From Callaeas wilsoni (lineage: Eukaryota; Chordata; Aves; Passeriformes; Callaeidae), in assembly GCA_013398955.1 (NCBI GenBank), contig VWPU01012708.1, positions 183,377 to 247,376 of the forward strand: DNA of 64,000 nt, given 5' to 3'. The stretch's first letter is position 1. Each line of letters opens with the position of its first letter. Positions 24,201 through 31,100 of the stretch are shown here, one piece after another. The position numbers and the translations under genes were made by a program. The notes under the pieces are model-generated. The model was not told the DNA's origin. It worked only from the letters and a program-made list of their open reading frames with translations, and ran no database searches.

Positions 24201-27116
24201 AAAGAACTAGTTTATCCTGAAGATCTTCTGCACACTCGGGAGTATATTCCACAACAGCTTTAACTTGAAGTCCAGAGGCAATGGGTTTTTCTGGATTTTC
24301 CACAATCAATTTAAACTGCAATTTAAAAGAAAAAATATGCTTTTAATTGTTACACATTTCTAGATTTTAAACAGCAATTCAAAAAAAAAAAACATATTTA
24401 ATTGTTACACATTTCTAGAATAAGGATATACATGTAGTTTATTTTCAGAAGAATACAAAGATTGATTTAAAACTTACCATGAACTTATATGCAGGATTTT
24501 ATAATTTTACCTCCCTATTTACTGAAGTTCAGACTTTTTACAGGAAAAGAGAAAGAATCAATGAGCAAAATTTTCTAGTCTTTCCAAGAGAGCTCCAGTT
24601 TTTCCTGCTGTTGCAAAAAACCTTCTGAAGCAACACAAAATTAAATCAGCTATTAGTCAGTGACGAGTATTTTCAGTGCCTGAGAAAATAACAAAGATTA
24701 AGTCTCAGTTGAAAGCAGCAACAAAAGGGGACAGGTAAGAGTTTCCTCTAGGTCTGACTGACATCAACAGAGAGTCTCACAGCACAATGAAAATCAGCTT
24801 GAAAGGCCCAAAGCACCTAAAATCTTGGGGGTCAAATGGAAGTGAAAAAACCAGAAGGATGGGAAGCACCCTTTCCTCTCTCAAAAAAAAAAAAGCTGAT
24901 CTTGTTGTCAGTAAGCATCTGTTTAAATCCAACACCCTCTGCACCTTTCCTTGAACAGAAGGCACAAGTAACTCACTAGCACACAGAGGGAAATCCAGCA
25001 TTTCCCACATTCCTAGAAAAGCTTCACAGTAAAGTCTAAAGCTCCTCTGGTGGTTCAGTCTCCTTACAATTCACAATACTGTGTGCACAGTGGGCTTCTG
25101 TTCTTTATGCCCAATTTAGATATTTTTTTTATTTCTGAAAGACAGTCTTCCCAGTATTCTCTAAGATTTCTCTTCTAGTTTATGTTTTAAATATGCAAAC
25201 ATAATTTACTACTTGCTGTTTCTGTTGCCTGAGCATCTCCTTCTATTCCTTTAGAACCTTCCTAGCAGTATAAATACTCAGCTAAAGGAAATTTGTTACA
25301 TCATGCACATCATGATTATGGGCCTGATATTGAAAGAGCAGCCATGTTTTAATTCTGATGTGTGCAAAATCTCTCTCTTCTTTAAAAAGAATTAAACATC
25401 CAAGCATATTTATTTTATACAAGGCAAAATTAATATTCATTCAACAAGGAATATTCAACGAAGCCTAAGAAAAACTGCTCGTGAGCTTAATTCCTTGAAA
25501 GGCATTTCTTGGCCATGCACTCTGACAGCTGAAGGAAGGTTATTTTTCAGTGCTTGCACTCTAGGCACGTAATGCACCAGAATGTAGCTTAGAGGAGTCA
25601 TGCACTTCAGAGCCTTGTAATCACAGACAGCAACACAAAGCCTGGGAATGAGAAGGGGCAACACAACAGACCTTTCTGGAACTGGGGCTGTGAAGTGGAA
25701 TCTTGTCCCCTAGCTGTCATCTTAGTCGTCTCACGTGCAATGGCATAAAAACACACAGCAGAAGGCAAGAGTTAATCACAGAGGGAAACACCATGAAGCT
25801 ACGATTTAGCAACCTTTTCTCTTTTCTAAAATTGACTCTGCCTTTCCACTTCTGGAGCACATGAAAATTTGATAAGGCTGATGAAAACTAACAAAACAGA
25901 ATAAGCACAGCCCTACCAAATCAAGCACTCTCGACAGTTTCCAGCTCATACCAAAAGTCTTCAGCTACAGTTTAATAAGAACCAAGCTGCCACTCTTGCC
26001 CTCAAAAAGAAAGGCTCACTACTCAGATAGTGGAATCATTCAAGGTACTTCAATTGTCTGAAAAACATATTGATGACTACCCTGAATTATTCATAGCTCT
26101 CCTATGAACAGAAAGCAATATCAGCTTCTGTTCAACCCCTGATGCCAGTTCAACTCAACCTTTTGATCTTAATTTTGACACAATTTACAAACAATAAACC
26201 ACTGACCACAGCAGGGTTTTGCTGGAGCCACACAGGTTACAAGGGCTCAACTGGTTAGAATTGTAAAGATGCATTTGCCTTTAAAGAGTCTGGCAATGCA
26301 GTGACTTTTCCAGAAATTGTCAGATGTTATTAATAGCAGTCATACTATCTTGAGAAAAGATTGCAAACGTCCTCTTTTCTGAGAAAGCTTAAACCTCCTC
26401 TCTTCTGAGAAAGCTCTCAGCAAGCCAGCTCCACAAGGGGACTATTCCAGTCAAAAAATTTAAAAGTACACAACTTAGAAATGAAGTAAGAGAGCTGCCA
26501 CTTTCGAGACTTGGTGTTCACACCACACCAAACGGACCCATTTTTACAGAATGTTCCCTGAAGTGACGAGGAACTCGTGGGCTTCTTGCAGGATGAATTC
26601 TGGAGAGCGCAAAGCCAGCCAAGAAGGCAAAGCAGGATTTGTTGCCAACGTGGGACTTGATCAAAGAACCATTAAGGTTGGAAAAGACCTCCGGCACCAC
26701 CAAGTCCAACTGTTAACGGCTGATGTAGCAAGGAAAGCCTATTTCTACTGAAACTATGAATTTAGGAAAGAAGCGAGCTCTCTCTAAACTGCTCACAACC
26801 TCAGGAGAATAAAGAGCCGGGAAGATCAGAGTTCCCTTCGTTCTGCCGCTGTTCCCGCGGGCTGGAGCGGTGCGAGGCGCGGCCCCAGGCAAACGCGGCG
26901 CGGCCGCTGCTCGCAGAGGCACCGCCCGGCGCAGCCCTCCCGGCCGGCCCTCACCTGGGGCCGGTGCGGCGGCAGCAGCTGCAGTCGGCAGGTGCCCGCC
27001 CGCAGGTTCTGCACGGTGAGCGCGGCGCGGTAGCGGCTCCCCGGGACCGCGTCGCTGAAGCGCAGCTCGGCCGGGGCGATGCGCACCCCGCACACGTCCC
27101 GCCACCCGCCCGCCAT
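192..27116 (-). CDS. CFAP47: CFAP47, 5' third of the gene (22 exons, runs off the left edge)
   Basis: Encodes a giant axonemal protein of motile cilia and sperm flagella; the mammalian gene is linked to sperm flagellar defects. Seen: 22 coding exons on the minus strand, each with AG/GT borders, summing to 3,348 bases (1,116 codons) with every phase matching. Recognition rests on the N-terminus (DVCGVRIAPAELRF), the exon 2-3 junction (PLLG/LIPYCDLEIESEINFG) and the exon 5 motif INFGPLYFGTSK, all typical of the CFAP47 family. The product is a chain of ASH/MSP-type beta-sandwich repeats, roughly residues 1-105, 106-190, 200-318, 363-450, 724-800, 811-920, 921-1000 and 1025-1116. The calponin-homology domain of the family must lie beyond the window. 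The start ATG at 27,116 has a good Kozak context (G at -3 and +4). Introns range from 104 bases to about 2.6 kb. HYDIN, CFAP65 and other ASH proteins share the fold but not this N-terminus. The exon borders are my own reading and lack transcript support. Confidence 0.9.
539..633 (-). CDS. CFAP47: CFAP47 exon 21 (residues 1071-1102)
   Basis: Reads IDHSPSKPYLYSVNLEEGSS and LQCFLTLMPEK. Acceptor TTTGTTTGGCAG, donor AAG/GTAGGT. The codon split with exon 20 is Val. Ends in phase 0. Confidence 0.85.
634..2180 (-). other. CFAP47 intron 20
   Basis: About 1.5 kb. A 138-codon minus-strand frame at 1,242-1,658 lacks acceptor/donor signals in a usable phase and shows no ASH pattern, so I leave it as intron. 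Confidence 0.6.
2181..2325 (-). CDS. CFAP47: CFAP47 exon 20 (residues 1023-1070)
   Basis: Encodes LLEYDGVYVGATKSIPFLLQ, then NKGQSCTRVEFDFSKYRDFK and LKAEDNS, the first half of another ASH repeat ('G..Y.G......IPF.L.N.G.....V.FD.S'). Acceptor AAACTTACAG, donor TCAG/GTATTT. Confidence 0.9.
2881..2958 (-). CDS. CFAP47: CFAP47 exon 19 (residues 997-1022)
   Basis: Very short exon: VAVRNAADLTLRIGGFAEIA followed by EIGIDV. It finishes the ASH repeat begun in exons 17-18 ('L.L.IGG'). Acceptor TTCACTTAG, strong donor GTG/GTAAGT. Both phases are 0, so skipping it would keep the frame. Confidence 0.88.
2959..4176 (-). other. CFAP47 intron 18 with GATA and AAAC microsatellites
   Basis: About 1.2 kb. 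It holds a (GATA)n run at about 3,280-3,306 and an AAAC-type run at about 3,342-3,370. No exon seen. Confidence 0.65.
4177..4308 (-). CDS. CFAP47: CFAP47 exon 18 (residues 953-996)
   Basis: Encodes VLDSNPVPGMKITPSEGVIP and then VGGLADLKISFTPKAHINFD, ending KKVE. The 'M.I.PSEG.I..GG...L.ISFTP' run is a textbook ASH C-terminal half. The in-frame acceptor is the weak TTTGTGAAG/GTT; a stronger-looking TTTTTCAG 26 bases upstream would break the frame. Donor GAG/GTACAG is non-consensus at +4. Confidence 0.88.
4309..5684 (-). other. CFAP47 intron 17
   Basis: About 1.4 kb with no exon seen. It contains the perfect inverted repeat at 4,601-4,624 and a less AT-rich patch near 5,210-5,440 that I cannot identify. 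Confidence 0.6.
4601..4624. repeat. Perfect 11-bp inverted repeat
   Basis: AAGACTTGCTA, then TC, then TAGCAAGTCTT. The arms are fully complementary and separated by two bases. The loop is too small for a microRNA-type hairpin. Confidence 0.85.
5685..5786 (-). CDS. CFAP47: CFAP47 exon 17 (residues 919-952)
   Basis: Encodes FMTQSISFIHSPIGFTTYKT and ATILNTGYNHAYFQ, the start of an ASH repeat ('I.F..SP.G..T.KT..I.NTG...A.F.'). The acceptor is GTGCAG; an upstream CTAG 7 bases away would shift the frame into a stop. Donor CAA/GTAAGA. Confidence 0.87.
5787..6921 (-). other. CFAP47 intron 16 with poly-A tracts
   Basis: AT-rich. It holds several plus-strand poly-A runs (about 5,813-5,827, 6,255-6,271 and 6,364-6,377). 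The first lies just upstream of the exon 17 acceptor and gives, on the gene strand, a long T tract that can act as its pyrimidine tract. Confidence 0.65.
6922..7052 (-). CDS. CFAP47: CFAP47 exon 16 (residues 875-918)
   Basis: Encodes GFVEAYSDLECEVVWHPGFK, then TPETGEFTLCVRKGNSINLK and CFAK, the second half of an ASH repeat. Acceptor ATATATTTAG, donor AAG/GTAACA, ends in phase 0. Confidence 0.92.
7992..8227 (-). CDS. CFAP47: CFAP47 exon 15 (residues 796-874)
   Basis: Reads YKINNQHLGHVLVVAHAMPI, then ELQLSTRELILSPVPG and VRVCNPRNHPAGFTWRPVTG, ending FTIKPTRG. It closes one ASH repeat and opens the next ('F.W.P......F...P..G'). Acceptor AGATCTTTCAG, donor AGAG/GTATGC. Confidence 0.92.
8913..9129 (-). 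CDS. CFAP47: CFAP47 exon 14 (residues 724-795)
   Basis: Encodes PSTIDFGDVCVYSTTTKELH, IINNLSVHIWIQIEIEVAEL and PIVFETNTVGMFKR, an almost complete ASH repeat ('IDFGDVCV.....KEL.I.N.L...I.....F.....G.F'). Acceptor CATATTTCAG, donor AAG/GTAAGG. Confidence 0.93.
9130..10362 (-). other. CFAP47 intron 13
   Basis: About 1.2 kb AT-rich intron. Nothing recognisable seen. Confidence 0.6.
10363..10459 (-). CDS. CFAP47: CFAP47 exon 13 (residues 692-723)
   Basis: Short exon reading VWSWLSPMPSSTQEKEDCSL to LTHKQLHQILIG. Acceptor CTTATCACAG, donor ATTG/GTAAGA. Phase 0 in and 1 out agrees with both neighbours, which is the main support beyond the splice sites. Confidence 0.85.
10564..10753 (-). CDS. CFAP47: CFAP47 exon 12 (residues 628-691)
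   Basis: Begins QFYIYNNPVSIGIKPAEGLK and ends SRKLAAIVSKSTNKG. It continues the linker region. It has a long pyrimidine tract before TGTAG and a consensus donor GGA/GTAAGT. It is separated from exon 13 by only 104 bases. Confidence 0.87.
11419..11571 (-). CDS. CFAP47: CFAP47 exon 11 (residues 577-627)
   Basis: Encodes a highly charged helical segment including DSERLLREENKKFYLDFISS and LRQRRLEKEAAR, possibly a short coiled coil between ASH repeats. Acceptor AAATACTCAG, donor CAG/GTAAGC (strong). Confidence 0.9.
11948..12161 (-). CDS. CFAP47: CFAP47 exon 10 (residues 506-576)
   Basis: Encodes LTPLISNATGQFVAHGTGQF through NDRAASLRPGEWNKKYR. The segment is hydrophilic and lacks the beta-sandwich pattern, so it is likely an inter-domain linker with basic patches (HRKNRN). 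Acceptor AATTTTAAG, donor CAG/GTAAAA. Phases 1 in and 2 out match. Confidence 0.87.
12162..14138 (-). other. CFAP47 intron 9
   Basis: About 2.0 kb. The part around 12,250-13,780 is somewhat less AT-rich and has a 132-codon open frame on the plus strand (12,282-12,680) with no recognisable protein pattern. I see no repeat family that I can name. Confidence 0.55.
14139..14331 (-). CDS. CFAP47: CFAP47 exon 9 (residues 442-505)
   Basis: Begins EVLISFSPRQIGTFEMKQII, the last strands of the ASH repeat started in exon 8 ('I.FSP...G.F....I'). It ends IHLTLLGVCKSKRKNILF followed by TINPG. Acceptor TTTTCTTTTCCAG, donor CCTG/GTAAGA. Confidence 0.92.
15024..15259 (-). CDS. CFAP47: CFAP47 exon 8 (residues 363-441)
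   Basis: Encodes VDLALMGSGFPVMLTFKPG, AVINFKDCYLGEQTQAVFTM, then NESEFLPVTFSFHKTAHFSI. It is a clear ASH repeat: 'L.F.PG..I.F.D...GE.....F...N.SE.LPV.F.F...A.F...P..G'. Acceptor GTCTAATGCAG, donor AAG/GTAACT, ends in phase 0. Confidence 0.92.
15833..15966 (-). CDS. CFAP47: CFAP47 exon 7 (residues 318-362)
   Basis: Encodes KFERDFEVDDSSLIQDYVLF and then LRFETVGKRGG, a linker plus the 'DY.LFLRFE.VG' strand found in CFAP47. Acceptor CTCTTACAG, donor ACAA/GTATGT. The split codon with exon 6 is Glu. Confidence 0.87.
16714..16868 (-). CDS. CFAP47: CFAP47 exon 6 (residues 267-318)
   Basis: Reads GTDLQGSTDAVLQDLSLKN and ends with GTLLPYEKSLITVCFSPE, closing the third ASH-like repeat ('G.L.PY....I...FSP'). 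Acceptor after a run of ten T, TTTTTAG/GGG. The donor lies in a GTGAGTGAGTG run; only the first GT keeps the frame, since the second would add a TGA stop. Confidence 0.88.
17367..17595 (-). CDS. CFAP47: CFAP47 exon 5 (residues 190-266)
   Basis: One of the longer exons. It encodes VELEGRGCTEVWIKGVVVEQ, then CINFGPLYFGTSKTEKIYLY and NESPECMDWVAVLEDNAIGG. The 'FGP..FG.....I.LYN.SPE...W' pattern is a strong ASH-repeat signature in this family. Acceptor TTTCTGGCAG, donor ATG/GTAAGA, ends in phase 0. Confidence 0.92.
19046..19130. repeat. A/C-rich low-complexity tract
   Basis: Runs of A interspersed with CCACCA and CAACAA units, abutting the 5' side of the CR1 fragment. Confidence 0.7.
19146..19311 (+). 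mobile_element. CR1 LINE 3' end
   Basis: Plus-strand CR1 tail: GCCCAGAGAGGCTGGGGGC, then GAGGTGTTCAGGGACAGGCT, ending CTCCATGATTCTATAA, the diagnostic ATTCTATG-type 3' end. 5'-truncated, as most CR1 copies are. It is antisense to CFAP47. Confidence 0.88.
19778..19916 (-). CDS. CFAP47: CFAP47 exon 4 (residues 144-190)
   Basis: Reads GVFRVLYDGVVLLNIKPTRG and then a lysine-rich strand ending VPGVIKEMMK. This is the 'I.PTRG.V.P.S...I.V' part of an ASH fold. Acceptor TTTTTAG, donor ATGAA/GTGAGT. The phases (1 in, 2 out) match both neighbours. Confidence 0.9.
19917..21937 (-). other. CFAP47 intron 3
   Basis: About 2.0 kb, AT-rich, with T- and A-runs. Nothing recognisable is seen in it. Confidence 0.6.
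21938..22053 (-). CDS. CFAP47: CFAP47 exon 3 (residues 105-143)
   Basis: Encodes LIPYCDLEIESEINFG and then MIANNKLITKEISIANRG, the start of the second ASH-like repeat: a beta strand, the 'INFG' turn, and the 'K..SIANRG' pattern typical of MSP folds. Acceptor CTTTTCTCTGCAG, donor CAG/GTAACT. The two bases left by exon 2 give the Gly codon at the join. Confidence 0.92.
22054..24163 (-). other. CFAP47 intron 2
   Basis: About 2.1 kb of AT-rich sequence. I see no recognisable repeat family or additional exon; the open frames at 22,470-22,986 show no splice or codon pattern of a gene. Confidence 0.6.
24164..24315 (-). CDS. CFAP47: CFAP47 exon 2 (residues 55-105)
   Basis: Begins FKLIVENPEKPIASGLQ and ends PLLG. 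It completes the first ASH-like domain. Acceptor TTTAAATTGCAG, donor GG/GTATGA. It enters in phase 0 and leaves with two bases over. The acceptor region is tandemly duplicated upstream (see the repeat at 24,312-24,423). Confidence 0.92.
24312..24423. repeat. 56-bp tandem duplication of the exon 2 acceptor region
   Basis: Two adjacent copies of about 56 bases, 24,312-24,367 and 24,368-24,423, share an exact 22-base core (24,343-24,364 and 24,398-24,419). The copy at the exon has CTGCAAT (minus-strand AG acceptor); the outer copy has CAGCAAT, so its AG reads TG on the minus strand. Confidence 0.8.
26369..26415. repeat. Short imperfect tandem repeat
   Basis: CTCTTTTCTGAGAAAGCT is followed after a few bases by CTCTCTTCTGAGAAAGCT. 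Two copies, in CFAP47 intron 1. Confidence 0.7.
26665..26717 (-). mobile_element. CR1 LINE 3' fragment
   Basis: The plus strand reads ATTAAGGTTGGAAAAGACCT and then AAGTCCAAC, the reverse complement of the well-known avian CR1 3' tail. About 50 bases remain, in intron 1 of CFAP47. Confidence 0.75.
26955..27116 (-). CDS. CFAP47: CFAP47 exon 1 (residues 1-54)
   Basis: Start ATG at 27,116-27,114 in context GGCCATGGCG. It encodes MAGGWRDVCGVRI through LLPPHRPQ, the first strands of the N-terminal ASH-like fold. The exon is very GC-rich because it lies in the CpG island. Donor CAG/GTGAGG, phase 0. The frame stays open upstream of this ATG to about 27,884, but that stretch is promoter and CR1 sequence, so I do not extend the start. 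Confidence 0.9.
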
Positions 27117-27136
27117 GGCCCGCCCGGCCGCCAGCG

Positions 27137-27149
27137 GCCGCTTAGCAAC
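27137..27149. promoter_or_regulatory. RFX X-box-like motif
   Basis: GCCGCT-T-AGCAAC fits the degenerate X-box RYYNYY(N1-3)RRNRRY on both strands, and its right half AGCAAC fits the RGYAAC half-site. It lies 21-33 bases upstream of the CFAP47 ATG. RFX factors are known to drive ciliary genes through such sites. Binding here is inferred. Confidence 0.55.
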
Positions 27150-27250
27150 GGACGCGGGGCGCTGATTGGCGGAAAAGCCGCGGCCAGGCCAAAACCCACC
27201 AATCGGAACAGGAGAAGCGGCCGGGCTCGGGTGAACTCGGCTGTGTTCGG

Positions 27251-27320
27251 CTCGGTCCGTCTGGGCTCGGCTCGGTCCGTCTGGGCTCGGCCCGGCCCGC
27301 CTGTGCCCGGCCCGCCTGTT
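27251..27320. repeat. GC-rich tandem repeats in CFAP47 promoter
   Basis: A 20-base unit (CTCGGTCCGTCTGGGCTCGG) occurs twice back to back without mismatch at 27,251-27,270 and 27,271-27,290. A 15-base unit (CCCGGCCCGCCTGTG/T) follows, also twice, at 27,291-27,320. Looser CTCGG-type copies precede them from about 27,225. Confidence 0.85.
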
Positions 27321-27559
27321 CCCGGCCAGTGCCCAGTGGAAGGGATTTTCTTCTCCCGAAGCTGTGGCGGTTCCCTGTGGTGTCCCCAGCCCGAAGCAGC
27401 TCCTCTGCGCCCTCAGGCGCTGCTGCCTGGCCGGGTGCAGGGAGCCCGGTGCCATCCCACGGGCACCAGGTTGGGCAGGAGCTGGAAAGAAATAACCAGA
27501 CCCGCCCGTTTTTTTGGAAGTGTACCAAACATGGCCGCATCTCTTGGAGCTGAAGTTTA

Positions 27560-28130
27560 GAGAATCACAGAATTTTTTGGATTGGAAAGGACCTCTGGAG
27601 ATCACCCAGTCCAAGCCCCCTGCCAAGGCAGGCTGACCTGGAGCAGGTGACACAGGAACGTGTCCAGGTGGGGTTTGAATGTCTCCAGACAGGGAGACTT
27701 CTTGACCTCCCTGAGCAGCCTGCTCCAGTGCTCTGGCACCTTCGACATAAAGTTCTACCTCGTGTTGGGGTGAAACTTCTTCTGTTTTCGTTATGGCCAT
27801 TGCTCCTCGTTCTGTCCCTGGGTACTCTTGAAAAGAGTCTGGCACCATCTTCTTGGCACCCACTTCTGAGATATTTATATGCATCTATGAGATCCCCTCT
27901 CAGTCTTGTCTCCAGACTAACCAGGCCCAGCTCCCTCCGTCTGTCCTCGTAAGAGATGCTCCAGACCCCTCACCACCTTTGTGGCCTCTGCTGGACCTTC
28001 TCCGATAGCTCCTTGTCTTTCTTGGGCTGAGGAGCCCAGAACCAGGCACTCCAGAGTGGCCTCACCAGGGCCGAATAGAGGAGGAGGATCCCCTCCCTCG
28101 ACTTGCTGGCCACGCTCTTCCCAAAACACC
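27560..28130 (-). mobile_element. CR1 LINE fragment upstream of CFAP47
   Basis: The plus strand begins AGAATCACAGAAT and GGATTGGAAAGGACCTCTGG (reverse complement of the CR1 3' end), then shows successive CR1 ORF2/3' UTR landmarks such as CTCCCTGAGCAGCCTG and GATCCCCTCTCAGTC. The left (3') end lies 444 bases from the CFAP47 start codon. The right edge is approximate. Confidence 0.9.
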
Positions 28131-31100
28131 CCAGGGAGGGATTTAGCAGTAAAGAGATACCTGAGCCAATGCCCACCTTGGGGCTCAGGCTCAGGGCTGT
28201 GTAGCACATCCCCTCTTCTAACCCCAAGTGTTTCCTCCATGGGTCCCGTTCCAGCAGCAGCCTGGGACAGTGAAGGGTGATGCAGACATGGATGCTCTGC
28301 GTTTCTTAAAGTAAAGATGGATTGCACCGAAATAAAAATGGCCTGATTTCTCTTCTGGGCCTCCATGTCAATCACAGACATGGTCAGCACAGAACTAAAG
28401 CAGGCACTAACACTCCTGAGTGCTGTGGGAGCTCAGTGTCTGCAGTGCCAGCGACCACACTAATAATTCATGGCACACTTTTACTGAGTGGTGGAAGATG
28501 TGTTCCTGCTCTGATCCTTCCTATGCTATAATTTAAGTGGTAAAATGAAGTCGACAAGATTCCAGCACTTAGACTTGGAGTTTTATGGGCCGCCTTGTGC
28601 TTGGCTTCAAAGTAGCAGAAGAAAGGTGGGAGAACAGCACACACAGCAGATACACAGAACCTCAGACATCAGTTCTGATTAACTCAAAATGTTTTACCTT
28701 GGATTACTTCATCTCTTGAAAGTGCATAAGGACTCAAATTATTTATGGTTTAAAAGTCAGATATGAGGAGCTGCAAACATGGGTTGTACAGATCAGAACT
28801 ACAAAGTACAAAAAAAAGAAAAATAACTGATTTTTAATAGGTCAAGAAACCTAGCAGGGAAAAGGAGAGTGAAAAGTCATTGTTTCTGTTGCTGGGGAAG
28901 GATGCTAACAGGTCTTTTTGTCCCTCTTAAAGATTCAAATTTTAGCTACCCATCTGTAGATCACGAAAGAATGTGCTGGAACATGGCATTGCAAGCACTA
29001 AGAGTAAAAGCATCTGGAGGGAGTTCTTTGGGAAGACTTCTTGAATCTGTTTTATGGTAACATGGTTGTACTTAATGGAAACACACACAAAAAAAAAGGA
29101 AAAAAATTAAAAGAGAAGATTACCTTATCAAAGAATTTAATTCTCTCTTCTTTTTCAACACAGAGTGGAGAACACTCCTACATAGTTTCTCTGGCCCTTC
29201 AGTGCTAATTCTTTCATGGCAGAATTGATTTTTAAAGATTTCTGTCTCTGCTTCTTGCTCCAGCCCTCACTGACAAAGTTACCAGTCCACAGGAGAATTA
29301 GTATCAAAGAGCACTGGTCTATTTTCCCTTGATTTGATGTAGATATGTCCATACAAAATTTTTATCAATTTAACTAAATCTTTAAAAAACAAATTTAAAC
29401 TGAGATTTAGCTTGTATATAGAGGAGTCAGGTTCAGCATTAGAAGAATCCTGAACTCTCTGAAATAGTTTGGCTAGGCTCTCTTCCTCTTTTGCAGACTA
29501 TTATATCCAAATGCATATTATTGCCATCACTATGATAGCTCATTATGAAACAACATTTGATAATGGACTCTTCTCCTTCCTTTTATCAGCTTAGTCTGAA
29601 TTCATAAGAATTATTTTCTTGTTCAACTAATAATCATCCCCAAAGCGAAGACTTTTAAAGGAACGGGTGTACTTTGTTGAATCCTTTGTCAATAAAGGAT
29701 GACAATCTTTTATACCTAATGCTAGAGTATAGATTATGTGTTGTTATTCTCTTTATCATCTGACCACAATAAGAGTGATTTTAGTTCTACAGAAATTTTA
29801 GGGTGCAGTAATTCACACTGCATTCACCTTAGCAGTATCAGATGATGAATAAAAAAGCTTCACAGCAAACTTCTCACTATCATATTATAGTCAGCAGAGG
29901 GAAAAGTGCAGTCTGACATAAATCCCCACCACACCTCAATATCTGAATCACTTCCAACTTTTCTAAGCCAGACTTTCAGATCTGAAACTTCCTTGACTAT
30001 CCGCTGATCTATCCTCCCAAGTTTCAGGCAGAAAACCGGAATAGCATCTTTTTTTTTTCCATTTAATAAAAAAAGGCTAATTTGTTTAAAATTAAATAGT
30101 TCCTAGCTTGCTCAGATCTATCCTGGGGCCATGGCCAATGTAAAATAAGATGCAGAATCAGAAAGCCATCTCCAGTCTGTTTTTCCTGGCTGCACAGGGG
30201 AAAGCTTTATTATAAAATATGTATTAGTAAACTGTGAGATCTGAGACACTGATCCTACCTGTCCATGTTCTAAACACAGATCAAAGATGCCTGGAGAGCA
30301 TCTCAGTCTTCTATTAGATCAGAAGCAGCTCTCACTCATCCAGGAATCTGTAAAAACGCAGGGAAATCCCTTCAGAAAGTATTCCAAAGGCTANTTCTCA
30401 CTCATCCACAAATCTATAAAAACACAGAAAGTGTTTTTATATACAGAAGAAGAAGAAACTTCAGAAAGTATTCCAAAGGCTAGAAAGGGGGCAGTTAAAC
30501 TGATCACAAGGATGGTTTATTTGACTGTAATTCAGCAACAAGAATTGACAGTGATATGTGAAATAATTAAAGTAATTTGAACAAACTGCCACTCATACTG
30601 CCCTTCCTTGCTGGAATCTGAATCTGGAGGAACTGTGATTTGAACTGTGAATGTTGACCTATTTATTCTACTTTGGGACGAATAGTTTTAGAAGATACTA
30701 GAAGGAAATGCAGCCACTTAGTGGTTAAACAAACAAAGGGTGTATATTTTTATATCAGCTTTTAGGAATCAGAAACAGATAAAGTCCAAATAATGAGGAC
30801 TAATAAGGTATTCCTTTGCATTTAATCTTGCAAATTGCTCTGTTTAATGGAAAACGAGGATGTTCAGAATGACAGATTAGAGCTCTAATTCTCTCTAACA
30901 GTCTCTTCACTCAGCAAAGCATTTAGTGAGAGGCAGAACTAATGAAGATTTTATTGGGTCTTTTTTGCTCAATGAAGCCATCAGTCTTCACAAAACGTGT
31001 AAGAATTGCCAATCTCTGAGGTGTCCCTCCATCTCAGACTTGGCTGAAAGGAGCGTGACCAAAATTGTTGAAAAAAGTGAGTGACAAGAGAGATTCTGAG

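Larger units (their letters stand above)
24316..26954 (-). other. CFAP47 intron 1
   Basis: Largest intron seen (2.6 kb), AT-rich. It holds the duplicated exon 2 acceptor region, a short imperfect tandem repeat (26,369-26,415) and a small CR1 3' fragment (26,665-26,717). No further exon is supported; exons 1 and 2 join directly in phase (HRPQ/FKLIV). Confidence 0.7.
26820..27480 (-). promoter_or_regulatory. CFAP47: CFAP47 CpG-island promoter
   Basis: CpG-dense segment centred on the CFAP47 start codon, in sharp contrast to the AT-rich sequence on both sides. It holds an X-box-like site (27,137-27,149), an ATTGG at 27,165-27,169 (a minus-strand CCAAT), a plus-strand CCAAT at 27,199-27,203 and GC-rich tandem repeats. 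I see no convincing TATA box, as is usual for CpG-island promoters. Confidence 0.8.

Noticed and set aside
26964..27560. 198-codon plus-strand frame over the CpG island
   Set aside because: Repetitive Gly/Arg/Pro/Ala composition follows from GC-rich tandem repeats; it is antisense to CFAP47 exon 1.
27917..28390. 157-codon minus-strand frame
   Set aside because: Lies largely on a CR1 fragment; no independent coding signal.
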